Source of the DNA: Morchella semilibera
Lineage: Eukaryota; Ascomycota; Pezizomycetes; Pezizales; Morchellaceae
DNA: 64,000 bases
Reading direction: 5' to 3'
Assembly (NCBI GenBank): GCA_009192285.1
Contig: WBVU01000009.1
Span: 682,001 to 746,000, forward strand
Of the stretch, positions 23,200 to 35,474 are shown in pieces. The stretch's first letter is position 1. Each line of letters begins with the position of its first letter. The position numbers and the translations under genes are program-made. The notes beneath the pieces were generated by a model. The model ran no database searches and had not been told where the DNA came from. It saw nothing but the letters and a program-made list of their open reading frames with translations.

Positions 23200-25201
23200 T
23201 CCCCAAAACCGGCCATGTTAGAGCATTTACATGATTCATTTTCCGACGATATTACTCGATTTAAACTTTTTGATTACGCGGCCTGTGTTCTACTTACCCG
23301 ATTGGTCAGATTGAACACATGTGTGTCTATGAACGAATTTGTTGATACATTTACATTGGAATTTACGATTTTGCTGATGCTTTTTTTCATATAACGATCC
23401 TTTAATCGATGCTTTTGATGATGATATACACATATTATATGGATTGACGATATAATCGATACTTTTATTGATCATAAATTCTCCCTGATGTCTATCTATA
23501 TGTATATGGACATACGATTTACTTGATAATTTTACTAGTGCATCTCGAAGTACTCGTATAGGTATGTCCTGTATATATATCCTGATACATTAGCTGATGA
23601 ATTTTAAGTATGAGATTATATGCCATATGTATTTACTGATGCTATTTAATTCTCTGTATATCCGCTACTTCTAAGCGTTACTTGATGATACAATTGTTGA
23701 CGAATATATCGACGATTTTTGTATCTCTTTTGCATGTTCGATTGATCATAATACTGAGTATATTCTGTATGATTTTGTCTGTATCGTAGTTATAAAACCT
23801 TTGATCATTTTACTACTTCATATATCAACGATTTTGTTTTTACTATTGTATTAACGTCTGTGATTATGTTGATAACTTTATTGATGAGTTTCTATCCTTT
23901 GCTCGTTGTGTATATAATATTACTGATGATTGTACTGATAAATTTACAGACGATTTTTGTAGTTGTTATTATAGTATATGTAATTAGTTGATTATTTTGT
24001 TGATAGGTTTGTTGACGATTTTTATATATTATTTCTATGCGAGATAATATTACCGATGATTAATGTGATAATATTACTGATGATTTTTCTTGATTTATTT
24101 TATACGAGATAATATTACCGATGATTAATGTGATAATATTACTGACGACTTTCCTTAACTCTACTTGCGTGAGACACTTTTACTGACGATTATATTGATA
24201 ACATCACTGATGATTTTTCTTTAGTTGTCGTGTGTGAGATAATATTACTGACGATTATAGTGATAACATCACTGATGATTTTTCTTTAGTTGTCGTGTGT
24301 GAGATAATATTACTGACGATTATAGTGATAACATCACTGATGATTTTTCTTTAGTTGTCGTGTGTGAGATAATATTACTGACGATTATATTGATAACATC
24401 ACTGATGATTTTTCTTTAGTTGTCGTGTGTGAGATAATATTACTGACGATTATATTGATAACATCACTGATGATTTTTCTTTAGTCATGTACCTTGTTGA
24501 TTATTTTATTGATAATATTACTGACGATTTCTCTTTAGTCACTTTGTGCAAGATAATATTACTGATGATTATAGTGATAACATTACTGACAATTTGTTAC
24601 GATCTGTGTACGTATCTTACGACAACATTCTTGATTATTTTATCGACGATTTTAGTGACGATTTTCCTTTAGTCTTTAATTTCTATGGGGGATAATATTA
24701 TCGATGATTATAATGATAATATTACTGACGATTTTTGCGATCCTGTTTATATATGTGCACGAATTTACAGATCTTCTTACTGATGATTTTACTGATGATT
24801 TCATTGGTAATTTTATTTGTTGGTCTTGTGTCATATCAATATATTACTTGGTGACGATTTTATTGATTATTTTCCACATTGCATATACCGACAATATTCC
24901 TATCGACGAGTATACTGACAGTTTTACTGATAATCTTTTGAATTTTGTTATTTATTATGTTGTAGTATTTGATGATTTTACCAACGAATATGTCGAGTAT
25001 TTTCTTATTGTGTTGTATCGGGCTAGTATGATTTGATTGATTAATTTCCTGATGATTTTACAAACGATTCTGTCTACGATTATATTCACGATTTTGCTAA
25101 TGATATAACTGATAATGTTCCCAGTTACTTTACTGATGATTTTCCACTAGTTCCTCTTGTGTTGTTTTATGTTGACGACTTAACTGATGATTTTCTTGAT
25201 G

Positions 25202-25244
<43 letters not shown>

Positions 25245-25250
25245 ACTGTT
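23200..25250 (+). repeat. Left subterminal repeat array
   Basis: About 2 kb is built from degenerate TTACTGAYGATTTT/TATTGATGATTTT words on the plus strand. Between about 24171 and 24490 a unit of exactly 65 bp (starts at 24236, 24301, 24366, 24431) is repeated four to five times. The array is the mirror image of the one at the right end and is probably bound by the element's proteins. Open frames inside it are repeat artefacts. Confidence 0.85.
25205..25243. repeat. T homopolymer, 39 bases
   Basis: An uninterrupted run of 39 T inside the left array. The length is likely to vary between copies and may be affected by assembly. Confidence 0.9.
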
Positions 25251-25814
25251 CCGACGAATTTGTTGATATTTATACCGATAAGTTTTGTCATCTTTTGTTA
25301 TGTGATACCATGGACCACTGCACTGATAATTATATTGATGATATTACCGATGGTTCTAGATATGATATGATTTTCCCGATACTTTTATATTCACTGTCTG
25401 TATCATTGGTCGATCATTTTCCTGATGAGTTTATTGTCTCTACTGACGTCCCTTTTTTATTGTCTTGGCGAAGCATGTACATGTTACCACGTACGTGTAA
25501 TATTTATTGGTTGACGATTTTCCTAGTCTATATACTAGTAAAATCGTCCGATGATGATCGCAGTCTCGATCATACGTAACAGCTAGCTTCATCAGTTGTG
25601 TAACCATACGTATATAGTTACATATGTATGCATCAATAGCGAACAACAACGAAAAAATCAATGAATTCCATCATATGCAAATTGCAAACAAGGCTAACCT
25701 TGTAAAAACCTCACCCATTTTATATATCAGCCCTCAACATTCTCATCCACAGCAATGGTGATACCGGTATACATGTGTATATATATATATATACCACGTG
25801 TAATGTATATCCAT

Positions 25815-28380
25815 TTACTCCATTGGGGTTTTAGGGACCTGGACAACACCCTGGCTGTTAATATAGCCAGTTATTAGTTTCGACCTTTTCTGAGGACTGG
25901 CAACAGCATGAGTCGCAGATGCTCTCTTCAAAGGTGTTTTGATGCCAATTTCTTCTGCATATTGCCTCGCAGTTTGGATGATTGGTGGTGGGCCCATAAC
26001 TGGACGTGGAGGTGGACCCATAGCTGGACGTGGAGGTGGACCCATAACCTGTGGCTGTTGGAGAGCAGGAACCTGCATCTTTGGTGGCCCTCTTGATCTC
26101 CTGTACTTTTGGGCGACATATGGTGACGGTTTGGGAATTTGTGGCTTAGGTGTATTTCCCTCTTGATTCGGAGCCGTGAATACGTCATCAATTCCCAATA
26201 GCCTTTCAATCGCAAACCCGTCTTCTTTGGCATAGTCTTGGGTAAGGGCCTGTGTCGATTTGGTATTATGTGGTTGGGGCTGAGCGCATGAAGGTGTCAT
26301 CTCCCACTGAACGGCCGGTTGTGGTTGGGCAGATGGGGGTGTTGCTTCTCTGTAAGCTGTCCCCTCGTGATAACTGCCTCTCATACCTGGCATTTCCCTC
26401 GTGTCAGACACGGTGTGTATATTGTCACTAAAACGTATATGTTAGTTTGAGGTATAAATATTGCGGTTTGTATGGTCCTTACATCTTGTCCTTCGCCCTT
26501 TCCTTTATAGCATCCCTTCTCTTTGAAGCCCTAATGCTTTTCCCTTTCTGGCTGCTTTCCGCGATCTTCTGTGATGCTGTCACTGATGCCTTCCTAGCTG
26601 GCACTTGACGCTTTGCAGTCTGGGCACCTGTCATACCATCATTGAAAGATTTCTTAACCACAGGCTTCTTTGTGGTTTGAACATCCTTTTCTTCTTCTCT
26701 GATAGCCTCTGCAGTGGGCTCGACTATATTTTGAACAACGGGTTCAATGGATTTGCTCATGATAGTAGTCTTGACTACATCTTGAACAACGGGTTCAGTG
26801 GATTTGCTCGTGATGGTAGTGTTGACTACATCGTGAACAACTGGCCAGTTGGTAGGTTTTGTGGCATTCGGCATTTTTTCTGATGGTTTGGTCTGGTGTT
26901 CAGTTCTCTGCTCGGTTGGTGAACTTTCCACTACAGGCTTATTAGTTTTCATAGGTGCCAAATAGTATTCTTCATCGTCTCCGCTACGATACTCTTCGTC
27001 GCTGTGGATCCACATGACTGGTGGGGTATTAATTGAATTTCTGACTCTAGACAAGAACGATTGATACTTCTCTTCGTCATCGAGGATGTTCTGTGTGTTA
27101 TTCGGAGCTGGAAAACGGTACCATGTATCGTTGTTATTCCATTTTTGACGGAATTCTCTATATGTAAGAGAGAATTGGTAAGCAACCTTAGTTCCATTAA
27201 CCAAGATATAGTATTCTAGTGGATCTTTATCAGTCATAGGGTTTTTGGGACGCTTATGAGCCCTTCTGTCCGGAAATGTCGTTTGAAACGTCTCGTCCCA
27301 TAACTTGTTCACAAGGTGCGTTACATCGGTCGCATTACGAGGGGCTGTTTGTTCAGGAGGGGCAACGGCAGCATGTTGCCCTCCCTGAGCAAGCTCGCCA
27401 GACACCTGCTTCCTTTGTGTAGCATTGACACTTGAGACAGTAGCGGTTTTCCGGTTTGCATTATGATTCGTTGCACTAACCTCAGTTCCATTGAGTCTTG
27501 GAATACTAGGTTTTGGAACTCTGAGTCTAGGGATACTAGACTTTGGAACACTGGGTTGGGGATCTCCACATTCAGTGGCAGAGCTCGACTCAACGGGAGC
27601 CATAACCAACTGCTGACTTTGCCTATTTTTAATAGGAGCAGTTGGTTTATCTGTCTTCTTTCTTTTCCCAGAGAAAAGACCATGGATAGGAGGTCTTCCT
27701 CTTTTGACCATCTCTCCGTTTCTGTTTTTCTCCATGTTCTTTAGACGGTTCTTATTTCTTCTCTTATTATTGGTCAGAGATATGATGATACTCAATGCAA
27801 CCTCGTCAGAGTAGTTGTATTGTGCTAGAGAATCTTTGACTTTGTCGATCAATTGTTGACGAGTGGTTTTGCTTTTGACAGATGACCACTTCGAGCCAAT
27901 AATGAATTGGAGGGGTTTTTTGGCTAAAGCTTTGCTTGCAATCATCCTCCGTCTATTGTATTCGACACGATCCTCAATAATATCATAGGATCTGAATCCC
28001 ATTTTGACAATGAGTGGGGTTTTATCAGCAACTCCTAATAAATCTTCTACTTCCTGTTCAGATGGAGTATTGAAGTTGCCTATAGCAGGCTCATCCTCGT
28101 AATCTTCGATCTCACTTTCATCTGCAACGAGTAACTCTCCAAACGATGGTTGATCATTCAACAGAGGAGTATGTTTGGTATTTTGCAGTTCGTTAACCCG
28201 CTTATCATACTGGTCTCGAATCTGTTTATCAAAGGCCTTCTGTTTTTCTTTTTGGCGTTCTTCCTGCTCTTTTCTATACTTGGCCTCTTGCTGATCCATC
28301 TCTTGTTTTTTTAGCCATTTCTTAAATCCTTCCACCTGAAGGAGCATATTCGGTGTGAAGCCTTCACTAATATCACCCAT
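25815..28380 (-). CDS. Transposon-borne 836-aa protein of unknown function
   Basis: Exons 28380-26483 and 26427-25815 join in frame (55-bp intron, donor GTAAGG). I do not recognise a family. The N-terminal 65 residues are a charged helix likely to form a coiled coil (EMDQQEAKYRKEQEERQKEK). Basic patches at about 205-250 (NNKRRNKNRLKNMEKN, RGRPPIHGLFSGKRKK) look like nuclear localisation or DNA-binding segments and include an AT-hook-like RGRPP. A folded part around 370-455 (DPLEYYILVNGTKVAYQFSL...) is rich in aromatic residues. Then come three copies of an EPVVQDVVKTTIMSKS unit and, in exon 2, MGPPPRP repeats. Its position opposite the transposase gene suggests a TnpA-like accessory DNA-binding role, but that is inference. 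Confidence 0.85.
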
Positions 28381-28748
28381 GTCCTATTGATCTATATTAG
28401 TATATATTTATCTAGTATAAAGAATGTTTATATGCATCTACCATTTTGTATCCAATTGTCTGTAATCTTGATGGAAGTTTGATATTTTGGTGTAGTTGTT
28501 GTTAGTGTTGAGGATAGTTGGTAAATGAGGAAGACACCGAGATTGGGTAACAGTCCGTACAGCTAACATGTCCTTATCATATTCTGTTATATCCAATACA
28601 TGTAGTGTCGTGGCTATATCTTATATGTAGTTTGGATAGAAGCCAGCGTGTGAGATATTATGAATATGTATGCATGTATTATATCACCAGTGCTACCATA
28701 TTCATGGCCACAACCGAGGATTGATCTGATGACAACAACATAACAAAT
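28381..28748. promoter_or_regulatory. Divergent promoter region of the transposon genes
   Basis: The 368 bp separate two head-to-head start codons, so both promoters must lie here. It includes one TACATGTA (28597). No TATA box stands out. Confidence 0.55.
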
Positions 28749-31700
28749 ATGTCTAACACCCAGCTGCATATATGGGCACCAGGTGAAAAACGCATGTGTT
28801 ATTGTGATTATCTTGATGGTGAGCCACATGAGGTATCAAGAACCATCTGGTTCAGGCACCAGAGTCAATTTCAACAGCGAGCTCAAGGAGATATACACGA
28901 AGAGGCCAAGCCACATGTATTGGATCCCTACGGTGATGACATTGTAAGGCAACAACGATCCATCTACATTTATTCGATGCTCACAATCAGTAGCTTAATA
29001 GCACATCCAGGGGATTAACCCCTCAATTTCATGATACCGGTGCTCGCGACAAGACGCCTGAGTTCGAAGACATACACTATAACCCAAATGAATATACTCG
29101 AGATTCAACACCTGTGTTTGTAGATGAAGGCAGACAAGATACTCCTATTACACGACAAACACATAGAGTTAGTCGTGGTGGTAGACAGCCTCGTCCTCAT
29201 ATACATCGACGATATCAACCCCATCCACATTCCCAATATCTGACTCCATCAAGACATAGTGATCGTCGGTCTCATATCGTACCCAATACACAGAATCTTT
29301 CTGAACCCCAATCACAATCTATTTACAGGTCTCCTCTCCAGACAGTCACACACACCCATTCTCAGGTTCATATTGGAAACCCGGTTAGATCATATGTTCA
29401 ACATGGTAACGAATCTCCTGTTGCACCTGTTTACGAGTCTGTTATACAATCTCCGATACAATCTTGTATCGAGACCGCCCCTATGTCACCGGTTAGTTCT
29501 ATCTACGATACATCACATATCTCTTGGGAAGATCATTTATGCTCACAAAAATCACAGTATATTGAACCACTACATCCTCATTCGAGGGGGCCTTCGAGAG
29601 GGCCTTCGAGAGGGCCTTCGACAAGAGAAAATACGATTGAGCCCTCTAGAGAGCCTTCAAGAGAAAATACAGCTGAGCCGATGGTTTTAGAGAGAGACAA
29701 TCCAGAGAGTAACCCAAGCTCCTCGAGCAGCAGTGATACTGACACCGAACCAAACAACAATTATTCATCAACACCAGAGTTTGATCTTTCTGACCCTGAT
29801 GATATAGAGTCGCAGGCCATGGATAGTAGTAATGACGGAGAGCCAGAGGATCCACAAAGCCTCGAAGACTTTCCATATCACGTTATTCCGAACATCACAC
29901 TACCAGACAAAATCATCAAACATCTAACATTTATGAAAGTACGGATGGACGGCAACGTTGCACAAGATATACACAAACGGTACCTTGCTGCTGTACAAGA
30001 CTTTGTATCAATTTCAGACGAGGCATCAGCCAAGAGAGAATTAGGAATAATCACCGAAATAAATCATGTCCGCTACGACGTGTGCCGTAACAATTGCATA
30101 TGTTTTGCTGCATTCCCAGAAGAAAAGACATGTCATATATGCAAAGCCGATAGAAAGGATTCCAATGGGAAGCCATATCGTACGTTCGATTATATCCCGT
30201 TGATACACAGATTGCGTCTCCTTTACACAGACGCTGACTACGTCAGTACCACAATGAAATATAAGGAATCGTTCACAACAGAGCACAACCCCAATAATCC
30301 AAGGGCGTCTACCAGAGATTATTGGGATAGTCTATTATATTCGGCGTTAAAACGGAAAGGTCTATGGGTGGATGTTAGAGACGTTGGTTTCATTTTTAGT
30401 ACAGATGGGTTCTCACTTTTCAAGGTAAATACCATTTCTTTCTTCTTAACAAGACATACACAGCCCCATATGAAACCGGACGGCTTTCAGATACAAAAAT
30501 ATGAGCGAGCCTAACGATATTGACTGCATATAGATCGGACAATACGATATATGGCCCCTAGTACTGATAAACTGCAATCTCCCGCCATCAGATCGAGTAC
30601 TCAAGAAAAATATAATCCTATGTGGTATCATACCAGGCCCGGGGAATCCAAAGGATATAAGCTCGTTCCTCAAGCCGATGATCGAAGAGTTTTGTCAGCT
30701 ACAGGAAGGTGTGAGTACTTGGGATGGGCTGCGTAGAGAGATGTTTACTCTACGAGCACATATATCACTGATATCAGGCGATACCATGGCCATGGCCAAG
30801 TTAATGAAATGGACCGGCCCAAACAGTTACCGTTACTGTAGATTTTGTGCCATATATGGGATAAACGAACGGCATATATACTGTCCACTCGAGCCTCCAC
30901 GTGACCGTCCGGTCAACCATACACAAGATAAACCAATCCAATCGACACGGGGCGATTCACAGGCTATGGGAGATGGGGAGCGGCCAACAGGGCCTACAAG
31001 TAACAAACGCAAAAATAGAGCTCACAAAGAGAATAAAAAAAATGCTCAATTCCCTGAAAGATCATGGGACCCAAATAATCTCCCTATTTGGACAGATCAA
31101 GAATTGCGTACTAATCAGGCTAAGATGGAGAACACAATGGATACTGCATGGGGTAAGCTGATGGGTACTAACGGTGCTCCCATCTTTAGCTGCCTCAGAT
31201 CCATAATATATCCATGGGTTTTCACCCCTGACGTCATGCATCTTTTAGACGAGAATACCCCAAGACTCTATCTCGCACATTGGATGGGCAGCCAGCGACA
31301 AAAAGAAATTGCAGCTCTTTCACGCATAAGGACTGAGACTATGGCAGATGGTGACCATACAGAGATCGATGCATCTCAAGCACAGCCCCAGGCAGAGACT
31401 CAGATTGGTTCTCAAACTGTCTACCAAATCAATAGTCAGATACAATCCCAATCTCAAGTCGATGATGGATACTCACAAGTTGAGACTCAGGCCGAATCTC
31501 AGGCAGCATCTGAGATCCGGCCCGGGTCTCAATTTGAATATGCAGTTGGACTTCAAGACAGGGTTCGGCCCGGGACTCTGTCTCGAGCAGCAAACGAGAC
31601 CGAGTCTGGGGTTCGTCCTTCGACTGATACACATGCTAATAAATCAGGCAAGAGACGTAAAGGCAGACGAGGAACTAGCTTCAACACTAATATCGACGGT

Positions 31701-33040
31701 CTTAACAGGCAACTAGAGGATGATTACGTAATACCCAATAGAACATGGGATAAGATTGGGGCTGAAATCGCCGACTCCAGATGCACGATACCAACCGCCT
31801 TTGGCAAGGCTTTTAGAGACATCAGCAAGTACCACGCTAGCTACAAGGCCACAGAACTCATGAATTTTATGCACCTCATATCACCAATAGTGCTGAACCA
31901 TCGGCTACCAACCGAATACTACAATCAATGGCACCATCTTGTATTATCGACAGAGAAGGCTCGGCGATATCAATTAACAATGGAAGATATTGCCGAAATG
32001 GAGAAAGATATGGTACGTGTCGTGACTGATTATGAGCGTCTATATTATCAATATAAACTGTCCAAGATATCGAGCTGTACAACACAAGTCCACGGGCTAC
32101 TGCACCTATCAATGGCGATGCGGATATGTGGGCCAAACCCAATCTATCATCAATACACGATGGAGAGGACAATAGGGACCATCAAAGCAATGTGTCACAG
32201 TCGTTCAGCTGCAAACCGCAACCTGTCTCTACAGATGTTGGAACGTGAGCGATTTAAATATCTGCCTATGATAGCTAAAGTAAGTATCCACATATTTTGA
32301 TGATTAATTGACTGACATATATCAAGGTTCCGGCCGGTTGGAATGAGACAGAGGACAAACGTCTATTTGGACTCAGCGAAAAAGACAAGGCATCGTGTCC
32401 AGACTATCCAGACTGCCTCCTGATGCGCCCGAATGTGACACGTTCATTGAACCGGTACGAGCGGAGTAAACTCAGAGATTTCCATGCAGACATGACGGGG
32501 GCCGGTGTGCGTAGGTTGCCAACAGAGCTATTCTCACGCAAATTCAAACTATGGGGTAGAGCAGTAGCTGGTAAGGTCCTCAATAACGTCAATGACTACG
32601 AAGTAATAGGCTCCAAATTATCAAACGCACAGGCTGGCTCCAGAGTGGCTACATCACGCCGGAATGACTCATGGGTCCGTTATATATCAACTGACGACGG
32701 GGACAACGATGTGTCATACTTTGGTAAAGTGATGTTCTTTATGCGATACGATATCACTTCAGAAGAAGAAGAAGAGGGACCAGATCAATATATGCTAGCA
32801 TATATTGAACGTGTGGATGTAGGAAGAGTGAAGAAGCTGAAGCTCGCATACAGACTCGAGGCCCGTAATGTCCGCAAGGATTTAGTGGAATTGACAGATA
32901 TTCAGGAACTTATCGGTGTTATCAAGTCACGTGGTAAGGATTTTTTAGTGTCGAGAAGCTCATGCTTTTGGCCAAAGAAGGGTTTTTACTGGAGAGAAAA
33001 TATTGACAACGAGGAGCTATTTCATACAACAGATGACTAA
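28749..33040 (+). CDS. Tnp2/Plavaka-type transposase (CACTA superfamily)
   Basis: DDE transposase of 1361 aa from exons 28749-28943, 28994-30424, 30534-32279 and 32327-33040, all phase 0. The N-terminus has a zinc-binding start (C17, C19, H37), as in Plavaka proteins. A Ser/Arg-rich stretch with PSRGPSRGPS repeats follows, then a second zinc motif (CICFAAFPEEKTCHICKADR) that precedes the catalytic core. The catalytic residues I infer are D536 in STDGFSLFK, D625 in LISGDTMAMAK after IIPGPGNPKDISSFLKP, and E1086 in YTMERTIGTIK. A third zinc cluster (YRYCRFCAIYG) follows the second Asp, and a Gln/Ser-rich insert lies at about 810-920. I see no stop or frame break. Exon 1 was chosen because the zinc motif matches the family start and the 50-bp intron keeps phase. 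Confidence 0.92.
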
Positions 33041-33149
33041 ACAGACTAAAACAACACAATGGATGACTAAACAAACTAACAAATGCTATCAACTAAAGCA
33101 TCATGTTCTAAAATGGTATAAGGCGAGATGACGAAACTCATCTGAAAAG

Positions 33150-34200
33150 TCATCGAAAAAATAATACATTAATTGTCATGTACTACTGGATAACACAGAG
33201 ATTACGAATGGAAACTCATTGAGAAACTCGTCACCAATTTAATATTCAACAGAAAATCATCAATTAATTTATCAAGAAGTCAAAGTTTAATAATCAATAA
33301 AACAATCAGTCAAATTGTCGCTGCGCCGATATCACACAACGTAAAACTATCAATAAAAGTAATAGTATAATAATCATTCAAATCATCAGTAAAATCGTTA
33401 GCAAAACCATCGCGATAAATGTCACTAATTCACCAAGAAATAATCGGGAAAATAATCAACTATATTATCAATGAAATCATCAGTAAAGTCGTTAGCAAAA
33501 CGATCGCGATAAATATCGACTATACTATCAATGAAATCATCAGTAAAGTCGTTAGCAAAACGATCGCGATAAATATCGACTATATTATCAATGAAATCAT
33601 CAGTAAAATCGTTAGCAAAACCATCGCGATAAATGTCACTAATTCACCAAGAAATAATCGGGAAAATAATCAACTATACTATCAATGAAACCATCAGTAA
33701 AATCGTTAGCAAAATTACTATCGCGATAAATATCACTAATTCACCAAGAAAATAATCGGAAAATAATCAAGTAAATCGTCATCTAATACAACAAAAGACC
33801 ACTACAAGAAAATTATCAATCAATTCATTGACATAATCATCAGTAAGTGATTGGTAAAATACATGCATAATGCATACGTAATGGCACATATAAAATTATC
33901 AGTAAAGTCATCAACATATGTATCATACACCAAGAGAAGCTAGGACTATAACGATAATCGTCGGTAATATCATCAGTAAATCAGGATAAAAACGGTCATG
34001 TCATAGATATAGAAATCATCAGTAAAATGACAAGGAAATGATCTGGATAATTATCTATATAAACTAGTTGATAAAATTGTAGTGATAATTATCGACAATG
34101 TGTTACGCAATGTGTTCTACTAATGATAAATTCGCTGATAAAATCGTAGTGATAATTATCGACAATGTGTTCTACTAATCATCCACAGATTAGGGCGCTA
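33150..34200 (-). repeat. Right subterminal repeat array
   Basis: Words such as AAAATCGTCAGTAA and ATCATCAGTAAAGTCG are the reverse complement of those in the left array. At 33470-33660 a 60-bp unit with GTTAGCAAAACGATCGCGATAA is repeated three times, within a larger duplicated block that spans 33390-33750. Confidence 0.85.
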
Positions 34201-34496
34201 ACGTATACATGTATATATATATACACATATATACACACATAAGCATTGCAAAGTCATCAAACTCGTCACTATCAAAACAGAATTAAATCGTTGGGAAAAG
34301 TGTCGGCAAGGTAAAGATAAATCGTCAGTATATGTATAGGGTATCGAAATTAGTGAGCGCTAGTAAATGTGCAAAACGGGACTGATGATGCATTTTTCGA
34401 TGCATTTTTCGATGCATATATAGATGCATATACAGTGTACCGACATACAAATAACCAATGATGCATTTACGATAAATTTACCGATGCATTTTGGGG

Positions 34497-34509
34497 GGTG
34501 GTAGAGTGA
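34497..34509 (-). repeat. Right terminal inverted repeat and target duplication (TGA)
   Basis: GGTGGTAGAG is the exact inverse of the left tip and is followed by TGA. ATGCATC words repeat just inside (34388-34490). Confidence 0.8.
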
Positions 34510-34619
34510 GTGATATATCATGATGCGATTTATTAAAAACCCCAAAACACCCAAAGTCAATTAGACAGCGACAAACCCGGATTAAATGGGTGATCTTTAT
34601 ATAACACTCCGGGTAATGA

Positions 34620-34661
34620 GACCTCAGTCTGACGCTCTCCCAACCGAGTTATTATCGCGCC
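34620..34661 (-). pseudogene. Possible tRNA relic (5' half)
   Basis: The minus strand reads AACTCGGTTGGGAGAGCGTC followed by AGACTGAGGTC, close to an A box, D-arm and anticodon arm of a Phe- or Lys-type tRNA. The anticodon stem does not close and no proper B box follows, so this is a remnant at best. It lies 110 bp from the transposon end. Confidence 0.3.
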
Positions 34662-35387
34662 GTATTGCATATTGGTGTGTTCTAACTTTGCCCTTGTAAA
34701 TCAACCCTAACCCTACCGAACACATCAGTGAATCATGATCAAACAGTATGCAACTGAGACTCGGGGTGCGATGTCAGGCTCTGATGAAGTTTCCGAACCC
34801 GAGGAACCATCTTTTTCTTTTGCTACATGTATTTATATGGATTTTACTACCACATATTGCCGTTAGGTTAATCAGTCCACAGAGCTAAAAGTGCATTGGT
34901 ATTTCTTCACATTTTAAAGCCTACATAACATCGTCCGCAACTGATCACAACACATCCTGGGCGGGGCTGATTGTTAAGGCGAGAAATACAGTATGTGTTC
35001 AATCGTGCAGATCAAGAGCACAATTTGTAATATCGTGTAAGTCTACATGTATTCTGATTCCTAGAGTAGACAATATACACTCTCTACTGGTCACATAAAA
35101 TCTTCTCTGAAACTGCGGTGATACATGTCGGACCTTACCGCCCCTAACGCTGAACCAATTGGGGCACGTGCCATTAAGGAGAATCATGAATGTAATCCGT
35201 TGACGGTAACAGATGGTTGCAACAGGCCATAGTTCTGGAGACTTACCCCTACACCCGTAGTACTACTGCAGGAGAACCTGTTAGCTTCACCAATAAAGTA
35301 AGGCTTGTTATTTCTGGGGGTTAGTCAACCAGGATCATAGAGTATTAATATAATATATATTTTCCCATCAGAACCATCATATAACCC

Positions 35388-35460
35388 GCTCTGGTGGCCA
35401 AGTTGGTAAGGCGCAGCACTAGTAATGCTGAGATCCTCGGTTCAACTCCGAGTCAGAGCA
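35388..35460 (+). tRNA. tRNA-Thr (AGT), second copy
   Basis: All 73 bases are identical to the copy at 13.4 kb, with the same cloverleaf and AGT anticodon. The flanks differ, so this is not a recent large duplication. Confidence 0.95.
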
Positions 35461-35469
35461 CATCCTCAC

Positions 35470-35474
35470 TTTTT
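35470..35474 (+). terminator. Pol III terminator of tRNA-Thr
   Basis: T5 starts ten bases after the discriminator base. Confidence 0.6.

Larger units (their letters stand above)
23110..34506. mobile_element. Complete-looking CACTA/EnSpm DNA transposon (Tnp2/Plavaka-like), 11.4 kb
   Basis: The ends are inverted repeats CTCTACCACC and GGTGGTAGAG, flanked on both sides by TGA, a 3-bp target duplication as in the CACTA superfamily. Just inside both tips the word ATGCATC recurs, and further in lie long arrays of a TTACTGAYGATT core that are mirror images at the two ends, the usual form of CACTA subterminal binding sites. The interior carries two divergent genes, a 1361-aa Tnp2-type transposase and an 836-aa unknown protein, both fully open after splicing. 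Matching ends, an exact duplication and unbroken genes suggest a young, possibly active autonomous copy. If the tips are read as CACTCTACC there is one mismatch at the left end and no clear duplication, so the TGA reading is preferred. Confidence 0.9.

Noticed and set aside
24171-24490. Regular 65-bp repeats resembling a CRISPR array
   Set aside because: The units are contiguous without unique spacers, and the host is a eukaryote; they are subterminal tandem repeats.
24487-25579. Open frames of 60-130 codons in the left part of the transposon
   Set aside because: They are translations of the TTACTGAYGATT array (Asp/Thr/Ile-rich repeats) with no start context, and the long T run makes a poly-Phe stretch.
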